Source of the DNA: Sphingomonas hengshuiensis
Lineage (GTDB): Bacteria; Pseudomonadota; Alphaproteobacteria; Sphingomonadales; Sphingomonadaceae
DNA: 64,000 bases
NCBI RefSeq assembly: GCF_000935025.1
Contig: NZ_CP010836.1
Span: 1,984,001-2,048,000 of the forward strand
Reading direction: 5' to 3'
The translations under genes and the position numbers were made by a program. How positions within the stretch are numbered: the stretch's first letter is position 1; each line of letters begins with the position of its first letter. Positions 11,133-20,199 of this stretch are shown here, piece after piece. The notes under the pieces are model-generated. The model had not been told where the DNA came from and searched no databases. It saw nothing but the letters and a program-made list of their open reading frames with translations.

Positions 11133-11173
11133 TGGTCAGGTAAACGCGACTCGATGTCATGTTTACCTGACCA
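11133..11173. promoter_or_regulatory. 13-bp inverted-repeat operator upstream of the Xre gene
   Basis: TGGTCAGGTAAAC (11133-11145) and its exact reverse complement (11161-11173) flank a 15-base spacer. A third partial half-site, ACCTGACA, is at 11206-11213. On the reverse strand TTGACA (11201-11196) is a good -35, which puts the right-hand arm over the -10/start region. The regulator binding here would block its own promoter. argJ starts 109 bases to the right on the other strand. Confidence 0.72.
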
Positions 11174-11281
11174 ACATGCCGATCCTGGCACAGGCTGTCA
11201 ATAACACCTGACAAAAGGTCATGCAGACCTGTCTGCCGCACCCCCTTCCCCCCGGCGTCGTGCGCGCCTATTCGGGCGGCC

Positions 11282-12508
11282 ATGTCGACCGATCGCTCCC
11301 CGCTCGCCCTTCCTTTCCCCGCGCTGCCCGCCATTGCCGGCGTCACGCCGCATGTCGCGCGCGCGCACTACAAGAGCTGGGACCGCTGCGACCTGACCTT
11401 CATCACGCTCGATCCCGGCACCGCCGTCGCGGGCGTGCTGACCCAGAGCAAATGCCCGTCGCCCGAAGTCGAATGGTGCCGCAAGGCGCTGGTGCTGGGG
11501 CAGGCGCGCGCGCTGGTGGTGAATGCGGGCAACAGCAACGCCTTTACCGGCAACCGGGGCCGCGCCGCCGTCGAGGCCATCGCCGCGCGCATCGCCGGGA
11601 GGATCGGCTGTTCGCCATCGGACGTGTTCGTCGCCTCGACCGGGGTGATCGGCGTGCCGCTGCCGATCGACAAGGCCGAGGCCGGGCTCGACGCCGCCTT
11701 CGCCGCCGCGCCGTGCAGGTGGGAAGACGCCGCCGCGACGATCATGACCACCGACACCTTTGCCAAGGGTGCAACGACGCAGGCGGTGGTCGGCGGGCGC
11801 ACGGTCAACCTGGTCGGGATCATCAAGGGTTCGGGGATGATCGCGCCCGACATGGCGACGATGCTGGGCTTCATCTTCACCGACGCGGCGGTGGACTCCG
11901 CGTTCCTCCAGAGCGCGCTGGCGCATGCGAACAACCGCAGCTTCTCGTGCATCACCGTCGATGGCGACACGTCGACCAGCGACACGGTGCTGGCGTTCGC
12001 GACCGGCGCTGCGGGCAATGCCCCGATCGTCAGCGCCGAGGACGACGGTGCCGACGCCTTCTTCGCGGCGCTGGCGGATCTGTGCCGCCAGCTCGCGCTG
12101 CTGGTCGTGCGCGACGGCGAGGGCGCGCAGAAGCTGATCGAAATCACCGTCGAGGGCGCGACAAGCGACCGCAGCGCCCACCGCATCGCAATGTCGATCG
12201 CCAATTCGCCGCTGGTCAAGACCGCCATCGCGGGCGAGGACGCCAATTGGGGCCGCGTCGTGATGGCGGTGGGCAAGGCCGGCGAACCCGCCGAGCGCGA
12301 TCAGCTAGCGATCCGCTTCGGCACGACGCAGGTCGCGCGCGACGGGCTGGCGGTGGAAGGCTATGACGAAGCGCCGGTGGCGGCGCATCTCAAGGGCCAC
12401 GAGATCGAGATCGGCGTCGAACTGGGGCTGGGCGAGGGCCGCGCGACGGTGTGGACGTGCGATCTGACGCACGGCTATATCTCGATCAACGCGGATTATC
12501 GGAGCTAA
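11282..12508 (+). CDS. argJ: bifunctional glutamate N-acetyltransferase / ornithine acetyltransferase
   Basis: Recycles the acetyl group in arginine synthesis (N-acetylornithine + glutamate to ornithine + N-acetylglutamate). 408 residues, normal for ArgJ. The self-cleavage site is GSGMIAPDMATML, with the nucleophile Thr at residue 193, which becomes the N-terminus of the beta chain. VVNAGNSNAFTG near residue 80 and VDGDTSTSDTV near 230 are family hallmarks. The end YISINADYRS is typical. Other arg genes are not adjacent. Whether the extra glutamate synthase activity is present cannot be told by eye. Confidence 0.96.
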   Translation: MSTDRSPLALPFPALPAIAGVTPHVARAHYKSWDRCDLTFITLDPGTAVAGVLTQSKCPSPEVEWCRKALVLGQARALVVNAGNSNAFTGNRGRAAVEAIAARIAGRIGCSPSDVFVASTGVIGVPLPIDKAEAGLDAAFAAAPCRWEDAAATIMTTDTFAKGATTQAVVGGRTVNLVGIIKGSGMIAPDMATMLGFIFTDAAVDSAFLQSALAHANNRSFSCITVDGDTSTSDTVLAFATGAAGNAPIVSAEDDGADAFFAALADLCRQLALLVVRDGEGAQKLIEITVEGATSDRSAHRIAMSIANSPLVKTAIAGEDANWGRVVMAVGKAGEPAERDQLAIRFGTTQVARDGLAVEGYDEAPVAAHLKGHEIEIGVELGLGEGRATVWTCDLTHGYISINADYRS

Positions 12509-12630
12509 GGGTATCGCTAGCCGGCACGGAAACTGCCGGTCAGCCCAGCCCACAAAGATGCTTGAACTCCGCCCGTTTCATGGCAGATACGCGCACCGCC
12601 TGTATTGGGCGGCAACTAAAGGAGGCTCAC
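12509..12630 (+). other. argJ to SEC-C gene intergenic region with two hairpins
   Basis: CCGGCA (12521-12526) pairs with TGCCGG (12534-12539) and may help end argJ transcripts, but no T-run follows. CCGCC (12596-12600) pairs with GGCGG (12608-12612) just before the Shine-Dalgarno sequence AGGAGG at 12620-12625. I see no clear promoter by eye. Confidence 0.35.
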
Positions 12631-12879
12631 ATGGCTAACCTTACGCATCGCGACGACCTCCCCTGCTTTCGAGACGACAAGTAAGCGTCGTAGGGGATAC
12701 CCCTCTGAAACCAGAGTAAAGCGCGGCCTGCGCTTCGTGCATGGCGACGTGGAGCTGGTGGAAAAACTCGGTCGCAATGACCCGTGTCCGTGCGGGTCAG
12801 GAAAGAGCTTTCAAGCGCTGCTGCCTAAAATCCGGCCGGTTTCGACGGGCGGGAGCGGCATGACTATTGGCGCGAATAA
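12631..12879 (+). CDS. small SEC-C zinc-binding protein needing three +1 ribosomal frameshifts
   Basis: ATG 12631 has a perfect AGGAGG five bases upstream. The initial frame gives [13 protein letters not shown] and then stops at 12682-12684. Skipping one base after a TTT codon at three places restores a single 81-residue protein. The skipped bases are C12670, C12812 and C12843. The segments are 13 aa, then [42 protein letters not shown] (47 aa), [10 protein letters not shown] (10 aa) and [11 protein letters not shown] (11 aa), stop TAA 12877-12879. The product has a full SEC-C metal site, C-x-C-x8-C-C, like the SecA tail. All shift sites read TTT-C (TGC TTT CGA, AGC TTT CAA, CGG TTT CGA). The fourth Phe codon is TTC and stays in frame. 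Family function is unknown. It may be a pseudogene, but three identical shifts argue for programmed recoding. Confidence 0.8.
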
Positions 12880-12886
12880 TGGACAA

Positions 12887-12915
12887 ACCGGCCCGGACAT
12901 GTTGCCCGGGCCGGT
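12887..12915. terminator. hairpin terminator between convergent genes
   Basis: A 10-bp GC-rich stem, ACCGGCCCGG (12887-12896) with CCGGGCCGGT (12906-12915), has a 9-base loop. It lies between the SEC-C gene and trxA, which face each other. T-runs are weak on both sides. Confidence 0.6.
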
Positions 12916-12924
12916 CAAACCGCA

Positions 12925-13245
12925 TCAAAGCTCGCGTTCGATCCACTGCTTGATCGCGTTCTTCGGCATCGCGCCGACCTGGGTCGCCGCCTGCTGGCCG
13001 TTCTTGAACAGGATCATCGTCGGAATGCCGCGCACGCCATAGCGCGTCGGCGCATCGGGGTTCGCGTCAATGTCGAGCTTCACGATCTGGATCTTGTCGC
13101 CAAGCTCTTCGGCGATTTCTTCCAGCGCAGGCGCGATCATCCGGCACGGGCCGCACCATTCGGCCCAGAAGTCGACCAGAACGGGGGTGTTCGCCTGGAG
13201 GACGTCGGTTTCGAAGCTGGCATCGGTGGTCGCCTGGGTGGCCAT
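12925..13245 (-). CDS. trxA: thioredoxin
   Basis: A cytoplasmic dithiol reductant of 106 residues. The active site WCGPC has Cys31 and Cys34. The cis-proline loop [13 protein letters not shown] and the buried Asp region [10 protein letters not shown] are present, all as in classical thioredoxin 1. It lies 55 bases downstream of addA on the same strand and may share its transcript. It converges on the SEC-C gene. Confidence 0.97.
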   Translation of the reverse strand: MATQATTDASFETDVLQANTPVLVDFWAEWCGPCRMIAPALEEIAEELGDKIQIVKLDIDANPDAPTRYGVRGIPTMILFKNGQQAATQVGAMPKNAIKQWIEREL

Positions 13246-13300
13246 GCAATTTCTCCTGAGAAGGTCTTGGGCTCTTATCTATGTGCGCAGCGCGCCCGGC

Positions 13301-16300
13301 TCAAGCGCGCAGGGCCAAGCTTTGCTCCGAAGGGGCCAAGCCGGGCTTGTGCGCCGCCAGCAGCGCCGGCGGCAGGATGTGGAGCACCGGCCCCGCGCTG
13401 TAGAGCAACGCTGCCTCCACCACCCGCCCCGGAAAGATCACCTCCAGCGCGGCGGCATAGGCCGCCATCTGGCGCAGATGATAGGCTGGGATCGCCTCGG
13501 GGCTCGCGGGGGCGCGGCGGCCGGTCTTGAAATCGACCACGCGCACCCGGTCCGCCTCGACCACCAGCCGGTCGACCGTTCCCGCCACCACCAGCCCGCC
13601 GACCACCGCTGCGATCGGTGCCTCGGCCAGCGACTCCGGCCCGAACAGCGCGGCGAAGCGCGCATCCTCGGTCACCGCCAGCGCCGCCGCGACCAGCGCG
13701 GCGCGCGCGCCCGCATCCGCCACGCCCGCCGATCCAGCGAGCCAGCGCTCCGCCGCCGCCGCGCGCTCCGCTGGCGCCACGGCGGGCAGCCGCTCGAACA
13801 GCCCGTGGAGCAGCCGCCCCCGCTCCGCCGCCGCGCGCATCGCCGGGTTGGGCGGCGGATCGGCGACGCTGTCGTCACCCAGCGACGACGGCGCGAGCGG
13901 ACGCGGCGGGCGGGCCTCGAGCGGGGCGGGTCGGCGCGCCCAATCGGGCAGCGCGGCAACCGGCGCCGCCGCCTTCGCATCGCGCGCCTTCGCCGCGACC
14001 GGGGCCAGCATCATGCTGCCCCGAAACTCCCGCGCGCCTTCCTCCTGCGGCACGCCCAACGCATCGAGCGCCCGCGCGCAGGCGGCGTACCAGCTCTTCT
14101 CCGGCGGCACGCCCTTGGCCATCGGCCCCAGCGCACCCGCGACCACCAGCCGCTCCTCGGCGCGCGTGGCGGCGACGTAGAAGAGCCGCCAATGTTCCTG
14201 CAATTCGCGCGCGTCGACCGCCTCGACCACCGGATCGAGCGCCCCGCCCCGCTCGCTGGCGCGCGGGCGGAAGATCGGGAAGGCCGGGCCGTCATGCCCC
14301 GCGGGCGCCCAGAGCAGGAAATCGCGCGGGCTCCGCGTCGGGTCCACGGTCGCATCGGCAAGGATCACCAGCGGCGCCTGCAGCCCCTTCGCCCCATGCG
14401 CGGTCATCACCCGCACCGCGCCCTGCGGCTGCGCGGCGTCGCGCACGATCTCCACATCGCCGCGATCGAACCAGTCGAGAAAGCGCTGGAGCGACGGCGT
14501 CGCGACGCTTTCGAAATTGAGCGCGGCGTTGACCAGTTCCTCGATCGGGTCGCGCGCCTCTTCGCCCAGCCGGTGGAGCAGCTTGCGCCGCCCCTGCATC
14601 GGCCCCGACAGGATTTCCTCGAGGAAACGATGCGGCGTCGCGACATCCGCCCGGCGGAGCAGCTCGTACAGTGGCGCCAGCCGTTCCTCAGGCTGGGTCG
14701 CGCGCAGATGCCGCCACAACCCGCCGCGATCGCGCACCGCCGCCGCCATCAATTCGTCCTGGCTCCACCCGATCAGCGGCGATACCAGCAGCGACGCGAG
14801 CGACAGATCATCCTCGGGTTGCAACGCAAAGCGCATCGCCGCCAGCAGATCCTGCACCGCCAGCGGCGCGTTGAGCCGCAGCCGGTCGACCCCCGCCACC
14901 GGCACCCCCTCGGCATAGAGCCGCGCGACGATCAGCGAGGCCAGTTCGCCGCGCCGCTTGACGAGGATCATCACATCCTCGGGCGCGAGCGGGCGGCCCT
15001 TGCTCTCGAGCATCAGCCCCTGGTCGAGCCAGCCACGGATCGCGCGGGCAATGTCGCCCGCCAGCTTCCGCGTGGCGTCGCCGACCCATTCCTCTTCCTC
15101 GGCCTCGCTCCCGCCCTCGACCGTGACCGGCCACAGCGTGACGCTCCCCGGTCCCGGCACTTCGCTGGCGTGCGGCTCGAGGTCGGTCAGCGCGCCCATG
15201 CCGGGATCGGGCAGCGCCCCCAGCGCGGCGTCGACGAATTCGAGCACGGGCCGAGTCGAGCGGAAACTATGCGTGAGCGACAGCGGCTCCAGTTCGCCCA
15301 TCTCGACATCGAACTCGGGCCGGATGCGCGACTTGGCGAGGAACCGCTCGAACGCCGCGCGGAAATAGATCGGGTCGGTGCCCTGGAAGCCGAAGATCGC
15401 CTGTTTGTAATCGCCCACGGTGAACAGCGTGCGGACCCGGTCGCCGCGTGCGCCCTGCCCGGCGAAGAATTCGTCGGCGATGGCGCTGACGATCGCCCAT
15501 TGCTGGGGGTTGGTATCCTGCGCCTCGTCGATCAGGACATGCTCGGTCACCTGGTCGAGCTTGAAGCGCACCCATTCGCCCATGCCGGGCTGGCCGAGCA
15601 ATTCGACGGTGCGGCGAATCAGGTCGTTGAAATCGACGGCGCCCACCCGCCTCTTGGCCTGGGCATAGGTCCGCGCATAGGTCCGCCCCGCCTCCAGCCC
15701 ACGCGCCAGCAGGTCCGCGAACGCCGCCTGCACGCGCAGATTGACCAGCGCGGCGCAGTGCCCGTGGAGCCGCATCGCCAGCTCGGCATAATCGGGGTCC
15801 TTCGGCGCCTGCCCCTTGCCGAACGAGCGGGGTTCGCCCTTGGCGGTGGACCATACGCTGTGCAGTTCGCCCAGACGAAGCGCACGCTTCGCGGGCGACA
15901 GCGTCAGCCACATCGCGATTTCCTCGGCGCGCGCCAGCCCCGATTTGGTCCCCCAATCGGCGTTCATCCGCGCAATCTGTCGCAGCGTTGCGATGTCAAA
16001 CGCATCGTCGCAGCACGCCGCCTCGACGGCCTCGCCAATGTCGCCGCTGGGCAGCCCCATTTCGCGGCGCAGGAACGGCTGGATGCCGATCGGCAGCGCA
16101 TCCATCGCCTCCGCCGCGTGCGCGCAGGCCTTCAGGAACGCCTCCGCCTTGCCCTCGCCCAGCCTCAGGCTCAGCGCGCCGACCGCATCGATCAGCCCGC
16201 TGCGCCCCTCGCGCTCGGCATCGACCAGCATCTCGGCCAGCGCCTCGCGCGCCAGCACCGCCTCTTCGCGCTGGTCGAGCGGGCGGAAGCCGGGCACCAG

Positions 16301-16732
16301 CCCCGCCTCGACCGGGAAGGCGGCGAGCAGCGACTGGCAGAAGCTGTGGATCGTCTGGATACGGATGCCGCCGCCGGGCGCGTCGAGCACCTTGGCGAAC
16401 AAGGTCCGCGCCCGCGACCGGCCCTCGGGCGAAATGCTTTCCCCCAGCGCGGTGAGGTCGGCGACCAGTTCGGCGTCGCTCGCACGCACCCAGCGCGCCA
16501 GCCGCCCGGTAATCCGCTCGGACATTTCCGCCGCGCCCGCCTTGGTAAAGGTCAGGCACAGGATCGCGCCGGGATCGGTCCCCGCGAGCAACAGCCGCCA
16601 TACCCGCGCGGCCAGCACCTGCGTCTTGCCCGTCCCCGCCGATGCGGAGAGCCAGACATGGCGCGTGGGATCGCTGGCGCGCTTCTGGTTGCCCTTCAGC
16701 GCATGGAGCGCGCGGACTTCAGTCACGGCCAT
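13301..16732 (-). CDS. addA: double-strand break repair helicase-nuclease AddA
   Basis: The UvrD-like 3'-5' helicase and nuclease subunit of AddAB, which resects DNA ends for RecA. 1143 residues. Walker A SAGTGKT is at residues 31-37. Helicase motif II, VLIDEAQDTNPQQW, is near 385-400 and TVGDYKQAIFGFQG follows. The C-terminal PD-(D/E)xK nuclease has VRVVDFKTGRRAP near residue 1065, and YHLRQMAAYAAALEV near the end. It overlaps the 3' end of addB by 14 bases, so the subunits are made together. Confidence 0.96.
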   Translation of the reverse strand: MAVTEVRALHALKGNQKRASDPTRHVWLSASAGTGKTQVLAARVWRLLLAGTDPGAILCLTFTKAGAAEMSERITGRLARWVRASDAELVADLTALGESISPEGRSRARTLFAKVLDAPGGGIRIQTIHSFCQSLLAAFPVEAGLVPGFRPLDQREEAVLAREALAEMLVDAEREGRSGLIDAVGALSLRLGEGKAEAFLKACAHAAEAMDALPIGIQPFLRREMGLPSGDIGEAVEAACCDDAFDIATLRQIARMNADWGTKSGLARAEEIAMWLTLSPAKRALRLGELHSVWSTAKGEPRSFGKGQAPKDPDYAELAMRLHGHCAALVNLRVQAAFADLLARGLEAGRTYARTYAQAKRRVGAVDFNDLIRRTVELLGQPGMGEWVRFKLDQVTEHVLIDEAQDTNPQQWAIVSAIADEFFAGQGARGDRVRTLFTVGDYKQAIFGFQGTDPIYFRAAFERFLAKSRIRPEFDVEMGELEPLSLTHSFRSTRPVLEFVDAALGALPDPGMGALTDLEPHASEVPGPGSVTLWPVTVEGGSEAEEEEWVGDATRKLAGDIARAIRGWLDQGLMLESKGRPLAPEDVMILVKRRGELASLIVARLYAEGVPVAGVDRLRLNAPLAVQDLLAAMRFALQPEDDLSLASLLVSPLIGWSQDELMAAAVRDRGGLWRHLRATQPEERLAPLYELLRRADVATPHRFLEEILSGPMQGRRKLLHRLGEEARDPIEELVNAALNFESVATPSLQRFLDWFDRGDVEIVRDAAQPQGAVRVMTAHGAKGLQAPLVILADATVDPTRSPRDFLLWAPAGHDGPAFPIFRPRASERGGALDPVVEAVDARELQEHWRLFYVAATRAEERLVVAGALGPMAKGVPPEKSWYAACARALDALGVPQEEGAREFRGSMMLAPVAAKARDAKAAAPVAALPDWARRPAPLEARPPRPLAPSSLGDDSVADPPPNPAMRAAAERGRLLHGLFERLPAVAPAERAAAAERWLAGSAGVADAGARAALVAAALAVTEDARFAALFGPESLAEAPIAAVVGGLVVAGTVDRLVVEADRVRVVDFKTGRRAPASPEAIPAYHLRQMAAYAAALEVIFPGRVVEAALLYSAGPVLHILPPALLAAHKPGLAPSEQSLALRA

Positions 16733-19655
16733 ACCATTCGTCGCGGCGCATCAGCTGGTCATACTCGGCATAGGGCGCATAATCGGGGTGGAGCTTGGCG
16801 GTGAAGGGTTCGTCCCCCGTCAGCCACATCCGCGCCGCACCCTCGAACTGCGCGACCGCCGCATCGACGAAATCGTCGGCGGGCAGGTAATCGCGCCGCC
16901 GCGTGTCGCACGGACTCTCGACATAGCCAAATCCGCCGCGCGGGTTGCGCGACAGCGACCAATATTCGAACGCGCTCGCCCGCCCTTCGACCCCCTCGAA
17001 CCCGCCGCGCTCGGCGATCAGCCCGAGCAGCCCGAGCTGGAGGCTGAACCCCTCGCGCACCGCTGCCAGGCTCGGCGGCTTGCCGGTCTTGTAGTCGACG
17101 ATCGCCAGGCTGCCGTCCGCCAGCCGGTCGATACGGTCGAACGTCCCGCTCAGCTCGACCCCTGCAAACGGGATCACCCCGCGCGTCTCGACCGCAATAA
17201 CCTTGCGCGAAGGATCGGCGGCGATCTGCGCGGCGATCCAGTCGATCGCCTCCATCAATCGCGGCTGCCACAGCGCGCGCATCATCGGGTGGGTGGGCTC
17301 ATCGACCAGCATCGCCTCGGCACGGGCACGCAGCTTTTCGGGCGCGCAGCCGTCCAGCTCGAACCAGCGCTGGAGCACCGCATGGACCGCCGTCCCGCGC
17401 CACGCCGCGCTGGGATCGGCGTCCACGGGGTCGAGCGGCATCAGCCGCAGCATCCGGCGGGCGTAAAAGGCGTAAGGATCGGCCTTGAGCCGGTCGACCT
17501 CTGTCACCGACAGCGCCTTGGGCCGCGCCGCCACCGGGGGCGCGGGCGCGGGGCGCGGGGCAGGTTCAGCGACGCCGCCATCGTCGATCGCGCGCAGCCA
17601 TGCGGCCAGTTCGCCCGCGCGCTCCAGCCCCCCCGACAATGCCTCCAGCCGCAGCCAGAAGCGCGAGGCAATCGTCGGCGCGCTCGCGTCGCGTCGGGCG
17701 CGGGTCAGCAGCACCTGCTTCGCACCCAGCGCACTCGCCAGATCATGCGCCGAAAGCCCGATCCGCCGCTCCAGCCCCGGCAGCCCCAGTTCGGCGCGGA
17801 TGCGCGGCGCGAGCCACGGATCGGGCGCGGGCAGCCCCGGCCATACGCCTTCGTTGAGCCCGCCCAGGATCATCAGGTCGGCGGTCTGCAACCGCGCCTC
17901 GAGCAGCCCCAATATCGCCAGCCGGGGGTGCCCCCCCTGTGGCGGGCGCACCGCCGTCTCGGCCATCAGCGTGCGCAGCAGCGGCGCCAGCGCCTCGGGC
18001 TCGGCCAGCGCCGGGCCATGCACCGCCTCGCGCTCCAGCGCGTCGAGCAGGTCCGCCGCCGCGCGGCCATCGGCCCGGCTCCACAGCGCATCGCCGCCCA
18101 ATGCCTGCGCCGCCTCGCGCAGCGCCGCCACCAGCGCGGGCAGCGGTGCGGGCCCACCCGCGAACAGCGCCTCCAGCGGCGCCAGCAGCGCGCGCGCGGT
18201 CGGCCACCAGCGCTCGGCGGCGGCGCGCAAATGCCCCTCGCGCCCGTCCTGCTCGGCCAGATGACGGTCGACTCCGGCCAACCCCGGCGCGGGGCGCGGC
18301 CCACGCAGCGCGCGGTCGAGCGTGCGCGCACCCTCCAGCCACGCGAGCCGAGCGTCGGGCATCACCAGCGGATGCTTGAGCAACGTCAGCAGCGGCAGCG
18401 GCGCAAAGCCCTGCGCGGCGGCATCGGCGATGGCGAGCAGCAGCGTGCCCGGCGGCAGCATCGATAGCGGCTGCCCCGCCGAATCGTCGATCACCAGCCC
18501 CCAGCGCGCGCAATGCGCCGCCACCCGCCGCGCGAGCACGCGGTCTGGAGTCACCAGCGCCGCAGTCCGCCCCGGCGTCTCCAGCGCCTCGCGCAGCGCC
18601 AGCGCAATCGCCTGCGCCTCCTCCGCCGGGGTCGCGACTTCGAGCGCGCGCACCCCGTCCAGCCGCCGCTCGGCGGCGGGCAGCGCGGTCCAGCCATGCG
18701 TCAGCTCGGGCGGCGCCATCGCGGAGGCAATCGCCTTGCTGCGCGCAGGCGGGGCGTCATGGTCGCTGGCGACGCGCCACGGGTCGAACTCGCTGCGGTG
18801 GACGCCCATCCGCTCCAGCAGCAGCTTGAGGTGGAATTGCGGATGGCTCTCGATATTGCGCCGCCGCCGACCGCTGACCGGATCGGGGGCGTGCGGGCCG
18901 AGCAAATCCCATTCGGCATCGCTGATCGCGGTCGACAGCCCGGGGAGCACGACCATCCCCTGCGGCAGCTCCGCCACCGCGCGCAGCAGCCGCGCAATCG
19001 CGGGCGCCGATCCGGTGACCCCCGCCGCGCAGACGAACCCGCCAGGTGGGGTGGCGCGCCAGCGTCGCTCGAGCCGGTCGATCAGGCGGATACGCCGCTC
19101 GACCATGTCGATCCGCCCCAGCCGCTCCAGCTCGGCGGGCCATGCGTCGAGCACCGCATCGAACAGCGCCAGCGACCGCTCCCAATGCGCGGATAATTCT
19201 TGTGCAATTTCAATGGTATGAAGGGTGTGCGGGGCAACCTCCTCGACCAGCAACTGGTCGAACGTCGTCGCCAGTTCGCCCGCCAGCCGCACCGCCTCCG
19301 CCGCATCCACCGGCGCCCCCGCCGCCTGGATCAGCCGCGCGAGGATCATCCGTCGCTGGAGCGGATCGATCGCGGGCGGCACCGGCGCCTCGCTCGCGGC
19401 ATCGAACACCGCCTCGTCCAATTCGGGATCGCCCACCGCGACCAGCCGGGGCAGTAACAGCCCGCCGCCGCTGGCCCGCACGAACGCCTCCTGAATCGCC
19501 CGCTTGGCGCGATTATTGGGCACCAGCACCAACCCGCGCGCCAGCTTCAGCGGATCGCCCCCGAACCGCCGGATCAACCCGATCGCCAGCGCGTCGGCAA
19601 AGGCGCGATGCGGGGGGATGGTGTAGAGGTGGAGCGACCTGGGCACTATCGACAT
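16719..19655 (-). CDS. addB: double-strand break repair protein AddB
   Basis: The second subunit of AddAB, 978 residues. The N-terminal segment LVLVPNNRAKRAIQEAF replaces a consensus Walker A, as in other alphaproteobacterial AddB, so this subunit probably has no helicase activity. The C-terminal nuclease motif is SLAIVDYKTGKPPS, with the upstream strand GVELSGTFDRIDRLADG. The first residues (MSIVPRSLHLYTIPPHRAFADALA) look like a normal family start. The order addB-addA is the usual one in these bacteria. Confidence 0.95.
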   Translation of the reverse strand: MSIVPRSLHLYTIPPHRAFADALAIGLIRRFGGDPLKLARGLVLVPNNRAKRAIQEAFVRASGGGLLLPRLVAVGDPELDEAVFDAASEAPVPPAIDPLQRRMILARLIQAAGAPVDAAEAVRLAGELATTFDQLLVEEVAPHTLHTIEIAQELSAHWERSLALFDAVLDAWPAELERLGRIDMVERRIRLIDRLERRWRATPPGGFVCAAGVTGSAPAIARLLRAVAELPQGMVVLPGLSTAISDAEWDLLGPHAPDPVSGRRRRNIESHPQFHLKLLLERMGVHRSEFDPWRVASDHDAPPARSKAIASAMAPPELTHGWTALPAAERRLDGVRALEVATPAEEAQAIALALREALETPGRTAALVTPDRVLARRVAAHCARWGLVIDDSAGQPLSMLPPGTLLLAIADAAAQGFAPLPLLTLLKHPLVMPDARLAWLEGARTLDRALRGPRPAPGLAGVDRHLAEQDGREGHLRAAAERWWPTARALLAPLEALFAGGPAPLPALVAALREAAQALGGDALWSRADGRAAADLLDALEREAVHGPALAEPEALAPLLRTLMAETAVRPPQGGHPRLAILGLLEARLQTADLMILGGLNEGVWPGLPAPDPWLAPRIRAELGLPGLERRIGLSAHDLASALGAKQVLLTRARRDASAPTIASRFWLRLEALSGGLERAGELAAWLRAIDDGGVAEPAPRPAPAPPVAARPKALSVTEVDRLKADPYAFYARRMLRLMPLDPVDADPSAAWRGTAVHAVLQRWFELDGCAPEKLRARAEAMLVDEPTHPMMRALWQPRLMEAIDWIAAQIAADPSRKVIAVETRGVIPFAGVELSGTFDRIDRLADGSLAIVDYKTGKPPSLAAVREGFSLQLGLLGLIAERGGFEGVEGRASAFEYWSLSRNPRGGFGYVESPCDTRRRDYLPADDFVDAAVAQFEGAARMWLTGDEPFTAKLHPDYAPYAEYDQLMRRDEWYGRD

Positions 19656-19906
19656 GCCCTGGCGAGCAGGCGTTCATAGTCCTGCACCGCCACTGCCAGT
19701 TCTCCGCGACGGCGGCGTAGGGCAGAAGCCAGGAACTCGTTCCGCAGCAGCAAAAGTGCGGCCAGGGCTCCAAGGATCAGGGACTGGCGCGCGCGATCTC
19801 CACTGTCACTGGTCGTGATCATGAAGCAGCCGATGAAGAACAGGGTCGCCGTCACCCGGGTGGTCCAAATCTCGAGCGAGAGGTTTCTCCAACTGTCGGG
19901 AGCCAT
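19646..19906 (-). CDS. small membrane protein of unknown function
   Basis: 86 residues starting MAPDSWRNLSLEIW, with hydrophobic segments VTATLFFIGCFMITTS and LILGALAALLLLRNEFLASAL and a charged C-terminal helix. Its stop overlaps the addB start by 10 bases, which suggests coupled translation. I do not recognise the family. The frame stays open further upstream (to 19993), and ATG 19906 was picked because the hydrophobic part follows it directly. The 290 bases between here and the glycosyltransferase hold no gene that I can support. Confidence 0.5.
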   Translation of the reverse strand: MAPDSWRNLSLEIWTTRVTATLFFIGCFMITTSDSGDRARQSLILGALAALLLLRNEFLASALRRRRGELAVAVQDYERLLARACR

Positions 19907-20199
19907 TGGCTTTCCGCTCCGGGGATCGTGGGTATGGGGCGGGGGGAGGCCGAACACGTGACGAGCTTGCCACACTAGCGACGCGGCAAGCAACCGCCCC
20001 TGGCACCTCGGTCAGCATCGGGCGGGGCATTTAGCCGGCCTCGACTCTCTCTGCGTTTGGGAGAAGGCGTTGGGTAAGCGGCATCGTAAATAATCCTCAC
20101 CCGCCAGGGAGGGGGGAAACCCATCGCCCGGCGGGCGCTTCCGCCCCCTTGTGCCCACATCGCCCGCGCGGCATCACGCCCGCGATGATGGGGGAAATC

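Noticed and set aside
12631..12684. A 17-aa leader peptide as an independent gene
   Set aside because: The reading [17 protein letters not shown] could be an upstream peptide, but the +1 continuation after TTT-C joins it directly to the SEC-C part. A separate start for that part would be a GTG at 12737 without a ribosome binding site, so one recoded gene is the better explanation.
12737..13042. A 101-aa forward ORF from GTG 12737
   Set aside because: It contains CPCGSG but not the CC of the metal site, and its C-terminal half is antisense to trxA with no family look. It is the unshifted reading at site 2.
13070..16804. A 1244-codon open frame on the forward strand
   Set aside because: Antisense to addA. 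The product is Arg/Gln/His-rich low-complexity and has no family look.
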